Below are positions 33,470-42,327 of a stretch of 64,000 bases of DNA, piece after piece. The first letter of the stretch is position 1. Each line of letters starts with the position of its first letter. This DNA comes from Pyrococcus yayanosii CH1 (lineage in GTDB: Archaea; Methanobacteriota_B; Thermococci; Thermococcales; Thermococcaceae). Made by a program: the position numbers and the translations under genes. Where the stretch lies: assembly GCF_000215995.1 (NCBI RefSeq), contig NC_015680.1, positions 186,001-250,000 on the forward strand, in the 5' to 3' direction. The notes beneath the pieces are model-generated. The model worked only from the letters and a program-made list of their open reading frames with translations. It did no database searches and was not told the origin of the DNA.

Positions 33470-36354
33470 ACTGCAGGCTTCAGAGGCATCGCCTGTTTTT
33501 TCTTTCCGCCCTTGTCCTCCTTCGGGTTAATGACTATCTCCAAGCCAAGCTCCTTCTCTATGAACTCCTTCGCCTCTCTCAGGACCTTCTCCTCGTCTAT
33601 CCTCTTGACATCGAAAGCTCTCTCCTTAATTAGCCTCTGAACTATCTTCGCAACCTCCTTGCCGTGCTTCCTTATCTCTTCATCTTTCATGAGCTCTGCC
33701 ATTGCGGCCTTGAAGTCCCTCTTCTCTGCAACAACTTCAACAACACGCCACTTCCATTCTGGGGCAGTGTAGATGTAAGCCCTCTTCGGGTTCTCTATCT
33801 TTGCCACCTCGACGATCTCTTTTATGTCCTCTATGAGAGACTTAATGAATTCCTCGCCAATCTCAAGGGCCTCGTTCCACCATTCCTTCCTGGGTTCAGG
33901 CCACTTCGCTAGGCTGACGAATCCCTCTCCGCCGAGCTTCTCCCAGAGCTCCTCGCATATGTGGGGCGTGAACGGTGCCATCAGCCTAACCCAAACGTCT
34001 GCAAGTGTTCTCAGGACGTAGCGCTTGGCGGCATCATCTCGTCCCTCTGTCCTCCTCAGGTACCAGCGCAGGTCGTTCATGATAGTGTAGAAGGCCCACT
34101 GGACAGCGGTTCTGGTCCTGAACTCCTCCAGAGCCTTGGTGGTTCCCTCAATGGATTTGTTCAGCCTGTGGAGCATCCAGCGGTCAATGCTCTTCAGCTC
34201 AATACCTTCCTTGGCCTCATAGCTTGCAAACTCGCTCACGAGTTCGTAGAACCTCTCGACCTGTTTCCTGAGCTTTCCGACTTCCTTCCTGCGCCAATCA
34301 AAATCACTATCGTGCTCGGCAAGGCTCATTATGTATAGCCTGACGACATCTGCTCCGTTCTCCTCGATGGCGTCGATGAAGTTCAGCACGTTGCCCTTGC
34401 TCTTGCTCATCTTCTGACCCTCGAGCGTTCCGAAGCCATTCACCGCTATGCCCCTTGGCCAGTGCTCCCTTCTGAAGAGGGCTACGTGATTGAAGATGAA
34501 GAACGTCAGGTGGTTTGGTATCAGGTCTTTGGCGGAACAGCGCCAGTCTAATGGATACCAGTACTCGAACTCCTCCTTCATCTCGTGGATAATCTCAGCC
34601 GGAATTCCGGTCTTCTCGGCTAGCTCTTTCTCCTTGGCCTCGCTGAAGCCCTCCCTGAATATGTAGTCGAAGAACTCAGGCGTGAGCTTCTCGGGGTCGA
34701 GTTTATCCTCCTCGCGGAGCTTGTTTATGTGCCTGCTAATCGTGTAGTAAGCCATGTAAATCGTTGAATCACTCAGACTCTCAATGACCCACTCGGGGTC
34801 CCAGGGTAGAGGAGTTCCCAGCCCCACTTTTCTGGCGCAGGCCTTCTTGTCGAGCCATTCGATGACGGCCTCGAACTGGGCTCTGCGGCTCTCGGGATAG
34901 ATGGTCATCTGGTCGAGTGCCTCCTTTGCCTTAGCCTTCCACTCAGGGTTCCCGTAATCGATAAACCACTGGTCGTGGATTATCTTGATGACGGCCCGAT
35001 TTCCAAAGCGGCTTATCACGTTCTTCTCCGCGAACTCGTACATTATCTCGGCGATACCCTTCTCCTGGAGCTCCTTTGCGATGAGCTCCTTTACCTCCTG
35101 CACCGGTTTGCCAGCGTAGGGCTCGACCTTGAAGATTCCCTTGTGGTACTCGGCCTTGTATATCGTCTTCGTGGCTTGCTCCAGCTTCTCCCTATCCTTC
35201 TGGCTCTTTATGCCCAGTTTCTCTACCTCTTCGACGGCCGGGAACTCGCCATAACCCTCGAGCTTTATCAGCGAGATGTAGCTTATCTCCTCGACGACCC
35301 TTGGGTCTATGTCGTACTTGAGCAAAATCTCCGTCTCCCTCTTCAAATCCTCCAAAGCCACGTGGTCGAAGGGTGCATGCGCTGGAACGCTCATGACAAC
35401 TCCGGTCGCGTTGTCAGGATCGACGAACTCGGCCGGCAGTATTATGACCTCGTCGCCAGTCACCAGATTTCTCACGTATTTTCCTATCAGCTTCTCGCCC
35501 TTGAACTCCTCTAAAATTTCAATCTCCCTGTCCTGGAAGGAGAGCTTGTAAGCTGCTTCCCTGCTGATTATCCAAGTTTCTTCCCTATCGCCGCGCCTGA
35601 TCTTTGCTTTGACGTAGATCGCTTCTGGATTCACCCACATGTTGGTGACGCCGTAAACGGTTTCTGGCCTCAGGGTTGCCGCCGGGAGATAAATTACCTC
35701 TCCGTCCTCGCGCAGCTCGAACTTTATCAGGACATATTCGAGTATTGGGACGTCCTCGCCCTCCATGAGGTCGTGGTCGCCCAGCGGCGTGCCCACGACC
35801 GGGTCCCACCTGACGCGGTGAGCCCCCTTGACTATGTAGCCCATCTCTTTCAGCCTGATGAACTGCCACTCGATGAACTTGCTGAAGGGCGGGAACAGGC
35901 TCGTGGTGTGGAACTCCCTGCTCCAATCAACGCTGAATCCTGCCCTGATGAAGGTCTCTTTTGCTGCTCTCATGAAGTACTTCACGATGTTCACGGGGTC
36001 CTCGAAGGTCCAGAGTATCTCTTCGGGCACCTTGTAAACGTCCCTGTAAATCCAGATGGTCTTGGGGTCGCGGTTCTTTATTCTCTCGGCTATTCCAACT
36101 ATCGGGGCCCCGGTGATGTGCCAGCCCATCGGGAACAGCACGTTGTAGCCCTGCATTCTCTTGAAGCGTGCTATGACGTCGGGAATAGTGTAGGTTCTGG
36201 CGTGGCCGACGTGCAAATGTCCGGAAAGGTATGGGAAGGCCACCGTTATGTAGAACTTGGGCTTCCTTGGGTCCCTCTGAGGCTCGAAGACCTTCTCCTC
36301 CAGCCATCTTTTCTGCCACTTCTCCTCGATGGCCTTGAAGTTAAGTTCAGCCAT
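33457..36354 (-). CDS. leuS: Leucyl-tRNA synthetase
   Basis: Class Ia synthetase of 965 residues charging tRNA-Leu. HIGH-type motif PYLSGHLHVGHART near 42; the CP1 editing domain follows (residues ~180-430, with AATLRPETVYGVTNMWV and the conserved Asp in VVMSVPAHAPFDHVA); KMSKS is in GFGTLEGQKMSKSKGNVL near 645. C-terminal helical and tRNA-binding domains end in VYVE. ATG 36354 is chosen as GGGGGG stands seven bases upstream; ATG 36360 is too close to it. Confidence 0.96.
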   Translation of the reverse strand: MAELNFKAIEEKWQKRWLEEKVFEPQRDPRKPKFYITVAFPYLSGHLHVGHARTYTIPDVIARFKRMQGYNVLFPMGWHITGAPIVGIAERIKNRDPKTIWIYRDVYKVPEEILWTFEDPVNIVKYFMRAAKETFIRAGFSVDWSREFHTTSLFPPFSKFIEWQFIRLKEMGYIVKGAHRVRWDPVVGTPLGDHDLMEGEDVPILEYVLIKFELREDGEVIYLPAATLRPETVYGVTNMWVNPEAIYVKAKIRRGDREETWIISREAAYKLSFQDREIEILEEFKGEKLIGKYVRNLVTGDEVIILPAEFVDPDNATGVVMSVPAHAPFDHVALEDLKRETEILLKYDIDPRVVEEISYISLIKLEGYGEFPAVEEVEKLGIKSQKDREKLEQATKTIYKAEYHKGIFKVEPYAGKPVQEVKELIAKELQEKGIAEIMYEFAEKNVISRFGNRAVIKIIHDQWFIDYGNPEWKAKAKEALDQMTIYPESRRAQFEAVIEWLDKKACARKVGLGTPLPWDPEWVIESLSDSTIYMAYYTISRHINKLREEDKLDPEKLTPEFFDYIFREGFSEAKEKELAEKTGIPAEIIHEMKEEFEYWYPLDWRCSAKDLIPNHLTFFIFNHVALFRREHWPRGIAVNGFGTLEGQKMSKSKGNVLNFIDAIEENGADVVRLYIMSLAEHDSDFDWRRKEVGKLRKQVERFYELVSEFASYEAKEGIELKSIDRWMLHRLNKSIEGTTKALEEFRTRTAVQWAFYTIMNDLRWYLRRTEGRDDAAKRYVLRTLADVWVRLMAPFTPHICEELWEKLGGEGFVSLAKWPEPRKEWWNEALEIGEEFIKSLIEDIKEIVEVAKIENPKRAYIYTAPEWKWRVVEVVAEKRDFKAAMAELMKDEEIRKHGKEVAKIVQRLIKERAFDVKRIDEEKVLREAKEFIEKELGLEIVINPKEDKGGKKKQAMPLKPAVYVE

Positions 36355-36410
36355 GTTCATACCCCCCGAAGCTTTTCAAAAGAGCCAGACTCTAGAATAG
36401 GCGGATTATT

Positions 36411-36455
36411 GGGGGAATCAGGCATCGGTGCCGAGACGGAGAACTCGATCCCCCC
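36411..36455 (-). ncRNA. Structured 5' leader of leuS
   Basis: A leuS TATA box (TTAAATA on the minus strand, about 36489-36495) predicts a start near 36466 and a leader of about 110 bases, long for this genome. In it 36447-36455 pairs with 36411-36419 (nine base pairs, GGGGGGATC with GATTCCCCC). Inside lies a smaller hairpin at 36421-36432. It could be a regulatory leader or an unannotated small RNA. No known box motif was found. Confidence 0.4.
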
Positions 36456-36508
36456 TCATGGGCATCGCCATGGGTTCCGGCTCCCGGGTATTTAAGGTTT
36501 TTGGAAAA

Positions 36509-36516
36509 TTTTAAAG
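36509..36516 (+). promoter_or_regulatory. TATA box of the DUF835 gene (leaderless)
   Basis: TTTTAAAG is 26 bases (centre) before ATG 36539, and no ribosome site is seen. The mRNA probably begins at the start codon. Confidence 0.55.
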
Positions 36517-36538
36517 CCCTCCTGGACGACATTCCCCG

Positions 36539-37558
36539 ATGCCACTCGCCGAGTACGTTGACCTCTTGATGCTCATCGTATCCCTTCTCACGTCTGCCTA
36601 TCTCTTCACTGCCTATCTTAAAGCATCTAAGGAATACACGCTCTTTGGGGCCTTTGGATGGGCAATGTTGGCCTTCCATGAGGCCATGAGACTGTTTAAC
36701 GGGCTTGAATTTCTCCAAGAAGGCCTGCTCTACGGCTTCTCCCTCGGGACATCCCTCTACATACTGTCAATCGTGGAGGAGCTCTCTCCCACCGCTATCC
36801 GCCTCTTTAAGCTGTTCCTGCTAATCCCACTGGTTCACATCGTCTACCGCCTCCTGTGGGTGATCATGGGGATAAAATACCCGGGTGTCGGAGGAATAGC
36901 GGGGGATTCGGGGACGATACTCTTAATCTCAGCCTATGTCGTGTGGAGAGTCCTTGGAAGGGAGGGTAGGCTCATGGCCCTCTCGGCGGTTCCCCTTTCC
37001 GTAGCCCTCCTCCTCTACAAAATCTGCCACAGCACGTACGTGGAGCTGGTTCTGGTGGCCATTGGTGCCGTCATGCTCTCTTGGGTGACCGTGAGGACGT
37101 CTTCGAGGGTGTTATTCAGGCCTGGTAGTGAGGGCTCGGCTGACCTCCCCAAGGGACTTCTCATGCTTCCCGAGAGGGAGTTCAGGGTGATGCTCAAGGA
37201 TCTTGAGGATAATTCTCTTCTTCTGTTCACGCGGGAGGTGAGGGACTACCCGGAATCCTGGACGGTGTTCTACGTTACCAACGCTCCAACTGCTAACTCC
37301 GTTCGCCCCACCTCCCTGGAGAAGATGACACATCTGGCGGTTCGCTACCTGAGGGAGGCCAGGGAAATGGGAACGAGGGGTATTGTTGCTCTGGACTGCT
37401 TGGAATATCTCCGGATGTACAACGACTTCTCATCGCTCCTAAAGTTCCTCCACAATCTGAGGGACTACGCTATTGTGGAGGTGGGAACGGCGCTGGTGTC
37501 CTTCGTCCCGGAGGCTTGGGATGAAAGGGAAAGGGCCCTGCTTATGGGGGTTAGCTAG
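36539..37558 (+). CDS. DUF835 membrane protein
   Basis: A 339-residue protein with about seven N-terminal membrane segments (to residue ~190) and a cytoplasmic C-terminal DUF835 domain (PKGLLMLPEREFRVMLKDL, YVTNAPTANSVRPTSLEKM, GIVALDCLEYLRMYNDFSSLLKFL). DUF835 proteins are abundant in Thermococcales and often neighbour membrane or transport genes. Their function is not known. The gene is divergent from leuS. Confidence 0.8.
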   Translation: MPLAEYVDLLMLIVSLLTSAYLFTAYLKASKEYTLFGAFGWAMLAFHEAMRLFNGLEFLQEGLLYGFSLGTSLYILSIVEELSPTAIRLFKLFLLIPLVHIVYRLLWVIMGIKYPGVGGIAGDSGTILLISAYVVWRVLGREGRLMALSAVPLSVALLLYKICHSTYVELVLVAIGAVMLSWVTVRTSSRVLFRPGSEGSADLPKGLLMLPEREFRVMLKDLEDNSLLLFTREVRDYPESWTVFYVTNAPTANSVRPTSLEKMTHLAVRYLREAREMGTRGIVALDCLEYLRMYNDFSSLLKFLHNLRDYAIVEVGTALVSFVPEAWDERERALLMGVS

Positions 37559-37582
37559 GGCGGTTTAATTAAGCGCCGAAGT

Positions 37583-37880
37583 GATCGTTCCTACTTGTTG
37601 GCCGAGGTGGAGTGCACTGGGGGTTCTGGAACCCTCGAAATCGTTGATCTCTTTAGTGGTGAGCAGGTTTTCTCCACCCCATCTACGGAGAGCTCTCAGA
37701 AGAACTTGTTATTCCTCACGAGGGTTCCTATTATGTGGCCTATTTTGGCAACGGCTCTCTTTCCTGCATTCTAAGGCTCAAGAAGAACACTCCAACGGAG
37801 AGCGTCCAGAACGCAGTCTACGCTACCGGAACAGTATCCGCATTCGTCCTTGCGGCTCTTCTCTGGAGGAGGTGGGGAAG
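37583..37880 (+). pseudogene. Remnant of a membrane-anchored protein
   Basis: One frame reads AEVECTGGSGTLEIVDLFSG. After a shift near 37700 another reads HEGSYYVAYFGNGSLSCILRL, then a C-terminal membrane segment TGTVSAFVLAALLWRRWGS. The product would be an extracytoplasmic domain with a tail anchor. No start codon was found. It immediately precedes the ruined ABC ATPase gene. Confidence 0.5.
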
Positions 37881-38500
37881 TGATAATCGCCGAAAACCTT
37901 GTAAAGCGCTTTGGAAGCATATGCGCTCTGAAGGGAATAACTACGGAAATTACAGAGGGAATGACCCTCATTCTCGGCCCCAACGGGGGAGGCAAATCAA
38001 CCTTCTTAAAGCTCGCCACTGGAATCTACAGGCCGACCAGGGGAAAAGATACTGGTTTTTGGAGAAGATCCCTGGAAGAGCGAGAGGATAAAGGAGAGGA
38101 TTGGCGTTTCCTATGACCCGCCCTCCTTTCCCAAGCTCATCACAGGCAGGGAATGGCTGACGCTCTTTGCGTCAGCTAAGGGATATGGAGAGGAAGAGGT
38201 GGAAAGAGTAGCCAAGCTGTTTAACATTGACTTTCTCGACAAGGAGGGTACTCTTCTGGAATTGTGAAGAAGCTGAGCGTAGCCCAGGCCTTCATAGGGG
38301 AACCGAGGCTCAGGAAGCTGAAAACGAGTGGAGAAGCGAGCTTCGTCGTGATCAGTCATATCTGGGAACCTCTGCTCCCACTCGCCGACAGGGTTCTGGT
38401 TATAGCGGATGGCAAGCTTGTGCTTGAAGGGTATGTGGATGACGTGCGGGAGGAAGTTGAGGTCCTTTTCAGGCCGAGGATGGATATCGAAACATATTAG
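37880..38500 (+). pseudogene. ABC transporter ATPase, broken by two frameshifts and a deletion
   Basis: GTG 37880 behind GGAGGTGGGGAA starts MIIAENLVKRFGSICALKGI with Walker A GPNGGGKST. Near 38042 the frame changes to KILVFGEDPWKSERIKERIG, running to a stop at 38264-38266. A third frame gives KKLSVAQAFIGEPRL, then jumps to ASFVVISHIWEPLLPLADRV: Walker B and the D-loop are deleted. The end is YVDDVREEVEVLFRP. It is clearly non-functional. Confidence 0.8.
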
Positions 38501-38691
38501 GGGGGTGGCAATCTCCGATATGTGAGGTTTGTAAGCCCGAATGGGGACTGCCGAAAGTTTTGAAGATATGGGGAGTTAATGAGCCTTACAAGGCTTTACA
38601 CAAATTACGGCTAACCAGAACGGATACATTCATAAGAGCATGGGAACCTCTTACATACTCGAGAAGCCATTCTAATTCAACACCCGCAATC

Positions 38692-38758
38692 CTTAAAAAC
38701 TCTTCATCCAACTTCGCCCGACTAGGCGGGGTCAACCCGCGGGATGTTCCCGGACGGG
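38692..38758 (+). promoter_or_regulatory. rpl15e promoter and hairpin leader
   Basis: TATA CTTAAAAA at 38692-38699 predicts a start near 38722, leaving a leader of about 67 bases. The leader can fold 38736-38739 with 38755-38758 and 38740-38744 with 38748-38752: nine base pairs, a GA bulge (38753-38754) and a UGU loop. It could serve autoregulation by the ribosomal protein. Confidence 0.45.
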
Positions 38759-38788
38759 AGAACCACAAACGAGGAAGGGGTGAAAGGA

Positions 38789-39373
38789 ATGGGCATGTAC
38801 AAGTACATTAGGGAAGCTTGGAAGAGCCCCAAGAAGAGCTACGTGGGTCAGTTGCTCAAGCAGAGGATGATAAAGTGGAGAAGGGAGCCGGTAGTCGTTA
38901 GGATTGAGAGGCCGACCAGGCTCGATAGGGCTAGGGCTTTGGGTTATCAGGCCAAGCAGGGCTACGTCATCGTTCGTGTTAGGGTTAGGCGGGGAGGAAG
39001 GAAGAGGCCCAGGTGGAGGGCTGGAAGGAAGCCCTCCAAGATGGGTATGGTCAAGTACTCACCCAAGAAGAGCCTTCAATGGATAGCCGAGGAGAAGGCG
39101 GCGAGAAAGTTCCCGAACCTTGAGGTTCTCAACTCATACTGGGTCGGCGAGGACGGAATGTACAAGTGGTTTGAGGTCATAATGGTCGACCCGCACCACC
39201 CCGTAATTAAGTCCGATCCGAAGATAGCCTGGATAGCCCTTAAGGTTCACAAGCGCAGGGTCTTCCGCGGGCTTACCTCAGCTGGCAAGAAGGGCCGTGG
39301 CCTGAGGAACAAGGGTAAGGGAGCCGAAAAGGTTAGGCCCAGCATAAGGGCAAATGAGGGCAAGGGTAAGTGA
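38789..39373 (+). CDS. rpl15e: 50S ribosomal protein eL15
   Basis: eL15 of 194 residues, very close to the P. furiosus protein: [20 protein letters not shown], then [21 protein letters not shown], then [17 protein letters not shown], ending [11 protein letters not shown] 38789 follows GGGGTGAAAGG. It ends one base before the convergent ndk gene. Confidence 0.96.
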   Translation: MGMYKYIREAWKSPKKSYVGQLLKQRMIKWRREPVVVRIERPTRLDRARALGYQAKQGYVIVRVRVRRGGRKRPRWRAGRKPSKMGMVKYSPKKSLQWIAEEKAARKFPNLEVLNSYWVGEDGMYKWFEVIMVDPHHPVIKSDPKIAWIALKVHKRRVFRGLTSAGKKGRGLRNKGKGAEKVRPSIRANEGKGK

Positions 39374-39868
39374 TTAAAGCTCTTCGCACTTCGCCTTCTT
39401 CTTTGTTCTATAGAACCAGTCTGCGGCTTTGCAGTATTCGAAGAGCTCTTCTGGCTTGAAGTAGAGATTTATCTCCCTCTCTGCACTCTCTGGACTGTCG
39501 CTGGCGTGGACGACGTTGTATATCGCGTCCCCTATGTCGAGTCCGTAGTCTCCCCTTATAGTCCCAGGCTCTGCGTCCTTCGGGTCGGTGGCCCCGGCCA
39601 TCTTTCTTACAACGCTTATCGCATATCTCCCTTCAACGACCATCACAACGCTAGGTGCCTTCGTTATATACTCTATTAGGGCTTCGAAGAAGGGCTTTCC
39701 CTTGTGCTCCGCATAGTGCTTCTCTGCGAGCTCCCTGTCAATCCATATCATTTTCATTCCGACTATTTTGAGACCGCGTTTCTCGAATCTGCTGATTATC
39801 TCCCCAATCAGACCCCTGACAACCGCGTCCGGCTTTATTATTACCAGCGTTCTCTCGACTTCCGCCAT
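39374..39868 (-). CDS. ndk: Nucleoside diphosphate kinase
   Basis: NDK of 164 residues that transfers gamma-phosphate between nucleotides through a phospho-His. [20 protein letters not shown] at the start, [16 protein letters not shown] near 115 with the active His, and a C-terminal [16 protein letters not shown] 39868 follows GGTGTTTCCC and fits a TATA box near 39902-39912. A GTG four codons upstream is not favoured. Confidence 0.95.
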   Translation of the reverse strand: MAEVERTLVIIKPDAVVRGLIGEIISRFEKRGLKIVGMKMIWIDRELAEKHYAEHKGKPFFEALIEYITKAPSVVMVVEGRYAISVVRKMAGATDPKDAEPGTIRGDYGLDIGDAIYNVVHASDSPESAEREINLYFKPEELFEYCKAADWFYRTKKKAKCEEL

Positions 39869-40109
39869 GGGAAACACCAAAGGCTAATGGGGGCATGGTC
39901 TTAATTATGTTTTTCTTCCTGAGCTGCCACCAGAGAAAAATCAGGCCCATGACTATCCCAGCGAGCAGGAAGGGTACCCGGCTGGGCAGGGGCAGGTTCC
40001 TGTGCCATCTGTAGAGAAGGTAGTTCTGATATAGGAAGAGATAGCCAAGCCACGCTATCAGGATGGCCTCAACGAGAATCATGGCGAACTCCTTAGTTTC
40101 CTCCTTCAT
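39738..40109 (-). CDS. Small two-helix membrane protein overlapping ndk
   Basis: Start ATG 40109 has a strong GGAGGGGGAAAG site. Residues 1-70 look like a real protein: [20 protein letters not shown], a first membrane segment at 9-29, a second at 47-62, then LRKKNII. After about residue 75 the frame runs into ndk in a different frame for 131 bases up to 39738, and that part ([16 protein letters not shown]...) looks random. The natural stop may have been lost. Function unknown. Confidence 0.45.
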   Translation of the reverse strand: MKEETKEFAMILVEAILIAWLGYLFLYQNYLLYRWHRNLPLPSRVPFLLAGIVMGLIFLWWQLRKKNIIKTMPPLAFGVSHGGSRENAGNNKAGRGCQGSDWGDNQQIRETRSQNSRNENDMD

Positions 40110-42018
40110 CTTTCCCCCTCCAGAACTTCCTGAGGTAGAGCCTCATCGTGGGCAATGTTACAGCCCTCATCGTCTCCACCATCCAGTCGGGTAAGTCCTT
40201 TTTAACATTCTTCCAGAGAACACGGTAGTCGAGGATCACTATGCTCCCCCTCTCCTCGGCCGAGCGGTGCACTCTTCCCGCCGCCTGGGCTAGCTTTCTG
40301 TGGGCGGGCAGGACGTAGCCGTAGTAGCGGCCCTTCCCCGGGAACTTCTTCTCGAAGTACCTTATCTGAGCTTGGACCCTCGGCGTCGGGCGGGCGTATG
40401 GGATGCCGACCAATACAACGCCGTTCATTTCATCACCACTGTAATCCTGCCCCTCGCTGTTCCTTCCTCCCATGACACCGAAGAGGACGGCCCCGTTCCC
40501 CTTCGCCTCGGCCTTGAACTGGGCCACGAGGGCATCATTCTCCCTCGAGCTGGCCCCTTTCTTCTCGATGAAGACCTTCTTGCCGAGCTCTTCTTCGATC
40601 TTGACGTGTATGTTAGTGCTTATGAGCCCATCGAGGACCTCATAGGAGGCAGTGAAGACGCCTACGTTCTTTGGCGTCAGCCTGACGGCCTCAAAGATAT
40701 ACTCAGCAAGCCTTCTGTAGAGACCCGGACTCCTCTCCTCGCCCCTCGTCGAGACGTCTCTCGCGACAAGCACAAGGGCATTTTCCCTCTTCACAATCCT
40801 GGGGAACTTCTTGAGCTCGGCTTCCACGCCTATTATGTCTCTGAAGGCCTCTAAGGGGCTGAGGGTCCCGGACATGAATATGGCCGAGTGAACCTCCTCC
40901 ACGAAGTCGAGGGCTCTAGAGGGGTCGAGGGCAACGATCTCGAGGCTGAGTCCCTTCTCCCTGCTCATGAGATGCAGATAGTCCTCGCTGTTCGCGAGGG
41001 AGAGCCACGTGAGGAGGAACTCTCCCACCCTGCCAATGTAACTCCTTGGTGGAAGGTTCCGCTCTATCCTGTCTTCCCTTATGGCGTCCCCTACCTCCAC
41101 CATATCGTTGAGCATCCTCACTATGGCCCTCCCCAAGTAGCCGGTCACCTCAATGACGTGCCTGAAGATGTCCTCCGGCCTTATCGGAACCTCATATGCC
41201 TCGTAGTTCTTTAGCCTCTCCTCGTAGAGAAGTTCCAACCCTCTCAGAAGGATTAAAAGGAAGCTCTCTATGTCCCCCTCCCCGTATTCTTGGGCCTCCT
41301 TGACGGCCCTCTCGAGGCTCCTCAGGGATAGCCTATCGCTCAAGGCTGATACGGCCTGGTCCGGTAGATTATGAGCCTCGTCGAACACCAGTATCAGGTC
41401 AGAATACTCGAGGCCCAGCCCCTCGAGGAAGGCCTCCCTTATCGGGGGACTCACCATGTAGAGGTAGCTGGCCACTATCACGGTAGCCTTCTCGCCAACC
41501 CTTCGCGTCACCTCGTAGGGGCAGAGCTCGAGGAGCCGGCAGTAGTGGACTATCTCGGAGGGGTGACCTGGAGTTGTGAGGAAGAACTCGACCAGCTCCG
41601 AGACTCCCTCCCTCTTCTCCTTGAAGTTCTCGTAGAAGGGGCATTTCCCGAGCTTTTTCAGGTTCTTGCAGACCACCATGGCATTGTAGGCGTCGGGGGA
41701 AAATGTCTGGATGTAAGGATGGAGGCAGAGCTCCTTCCTACTCCTGAATTCGACGCCACTGACCTTTGCCTTCCTCCCTATGGCCTTCAACTCCTCTATG
41801 ACCCTATCCATCTGCTTGTGGGTCCTGGCAAGGTAGACAACCTTGTATCCCATAGCGATGGCGTGGGGAAGGATGCCTGCGAGGACACTTATCGTCTTTC
41901 CGAATCCAGTCGGGGCCTCAACTATTAGGTTCTTCCCTTTCCTAACCGCATCGCTGACCAGTCGAATGAACTCCTCCTGATTGGGTCTGAGGCTCTCGTA
42001 GGGAAAGTATTCGAGCAT
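40093..42018 (-). CDS. xpd: XPD/Rad3-family DNA helicase
   Basis: SF2 iron-sulfur helicase of 641 residues, 5'-3' polarity in the family. Walker A APTGFGKT 35-42; DEAH in LVFDEAHNLPDQ; FeS domain Cys at about 98, 117, 126 and 166 (another at 160); motif V/VI NSEGQDYSGDEMNGVV and QAAGRVHRSAEERG. Archaeal XPD takes part in repair of bulky lesions, although Thermococcales use is not settled. It overlaps the small membrane protein gene by 17 bases. Confidence 0.93.
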   Translation of the reverse strand: MLEYFPYESLRPNQEEFIRLVSDAVRKGKNLIVEAPTGFGKTISVLAGILPHAIAMGYKVVYLARTHKQMDRVIEELKAIGRKAKVSGVEFRSRKELCLHPYIQTFSPDAYNAMVVCKNLKKLGKCPFYENFKEKREGVSELVEFFLTTPGHPSEIVHYCRLLELCPYEVTRRVGEKATVIVASYLYMVSPPIREAFLEGLGLEYSDLILVFDEAHNLPDQAVSALSDRLSLRSLERAVKEAQEYGEGDIESFLLILLRGLELLYEERLKNYEAYEVPIRPEDIFRHVIEVTGYLGRAIVRMLNDMVEVGDAIREDRIERNLPPRSYIGRVGEFLLTWLSLANSEDYLHLMSREKGLSLEIVALDPSRALDFVEEVHSAIFMSGTLSPLEAFRDIIGVEAELKKFPRIVKRENALVLVARDVSTRGEERSPGLYRRLAEYIFEAVRLTPKNVGVFTASYEVLDGLISTNIHVKIEEELGKKVFIEKKGASSRENDALVAQFKAEAKGNGAVLFGVMGGRNSEGQDYSGDEMNGVVLVGIPYARPTPRVQAQIRYFEKKFPGKGRYYGYVLPAHRKLAQAAGRVHRSAEERGSIVILDYRVLWKNVKKDLPDWMVETMRAVTLPTMRLYLRKFWRGKDEGGN

Positions 42019-42077
42019 AATCCTCGCCCAATCTTCTCGCTCCCATCTAAAAAGATACCGGCGTCGTCAACCGTAAA

Positions 42078-42087
42078 CTTTATAAAC
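42078..42087 (+). promoter_or_regulatory. TATA box of the tRNA-Ala/tRNA-Val pair
   Basis: CTTTATAAAC predicts a start near 42108, about 17 bases before tRNA-Ala. The 14-base spacing between the two tRNAs suggests one transcript. Confidence 0.6.
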
Positions 42088-42124
42088 TCGGTCTTACGTA
42101 GTGGATGATGGCCCGAGCACCGGT

Positions 42125-42202
<78 letters not shown>

Positions 42203-42216
42203 CAAATTTTATGGGC

Positions 42217-42294
42217 GGGCCCGTGGTCTAGACTGGTTATGACGCCACCCTGACAAGGTGGAGGTCCGGGGTTCGAATCCCCGCGGGCCCACCA
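42217..42294 (+). tRNA. tRNA-Val (GAC anticodon)
   Basis: GGGCCCG pairs with CGGGCCC, with encoded CCA. CCACC-CTGACAA-GGTGG gives anticodon GAC. It follows tRNA-Ala by 14 bases. Confidence 0.95.
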
Positions 42295-42327
42295 AGTCTC
42301 ACGATTAAAAGAGAGGGGAATAACTGT

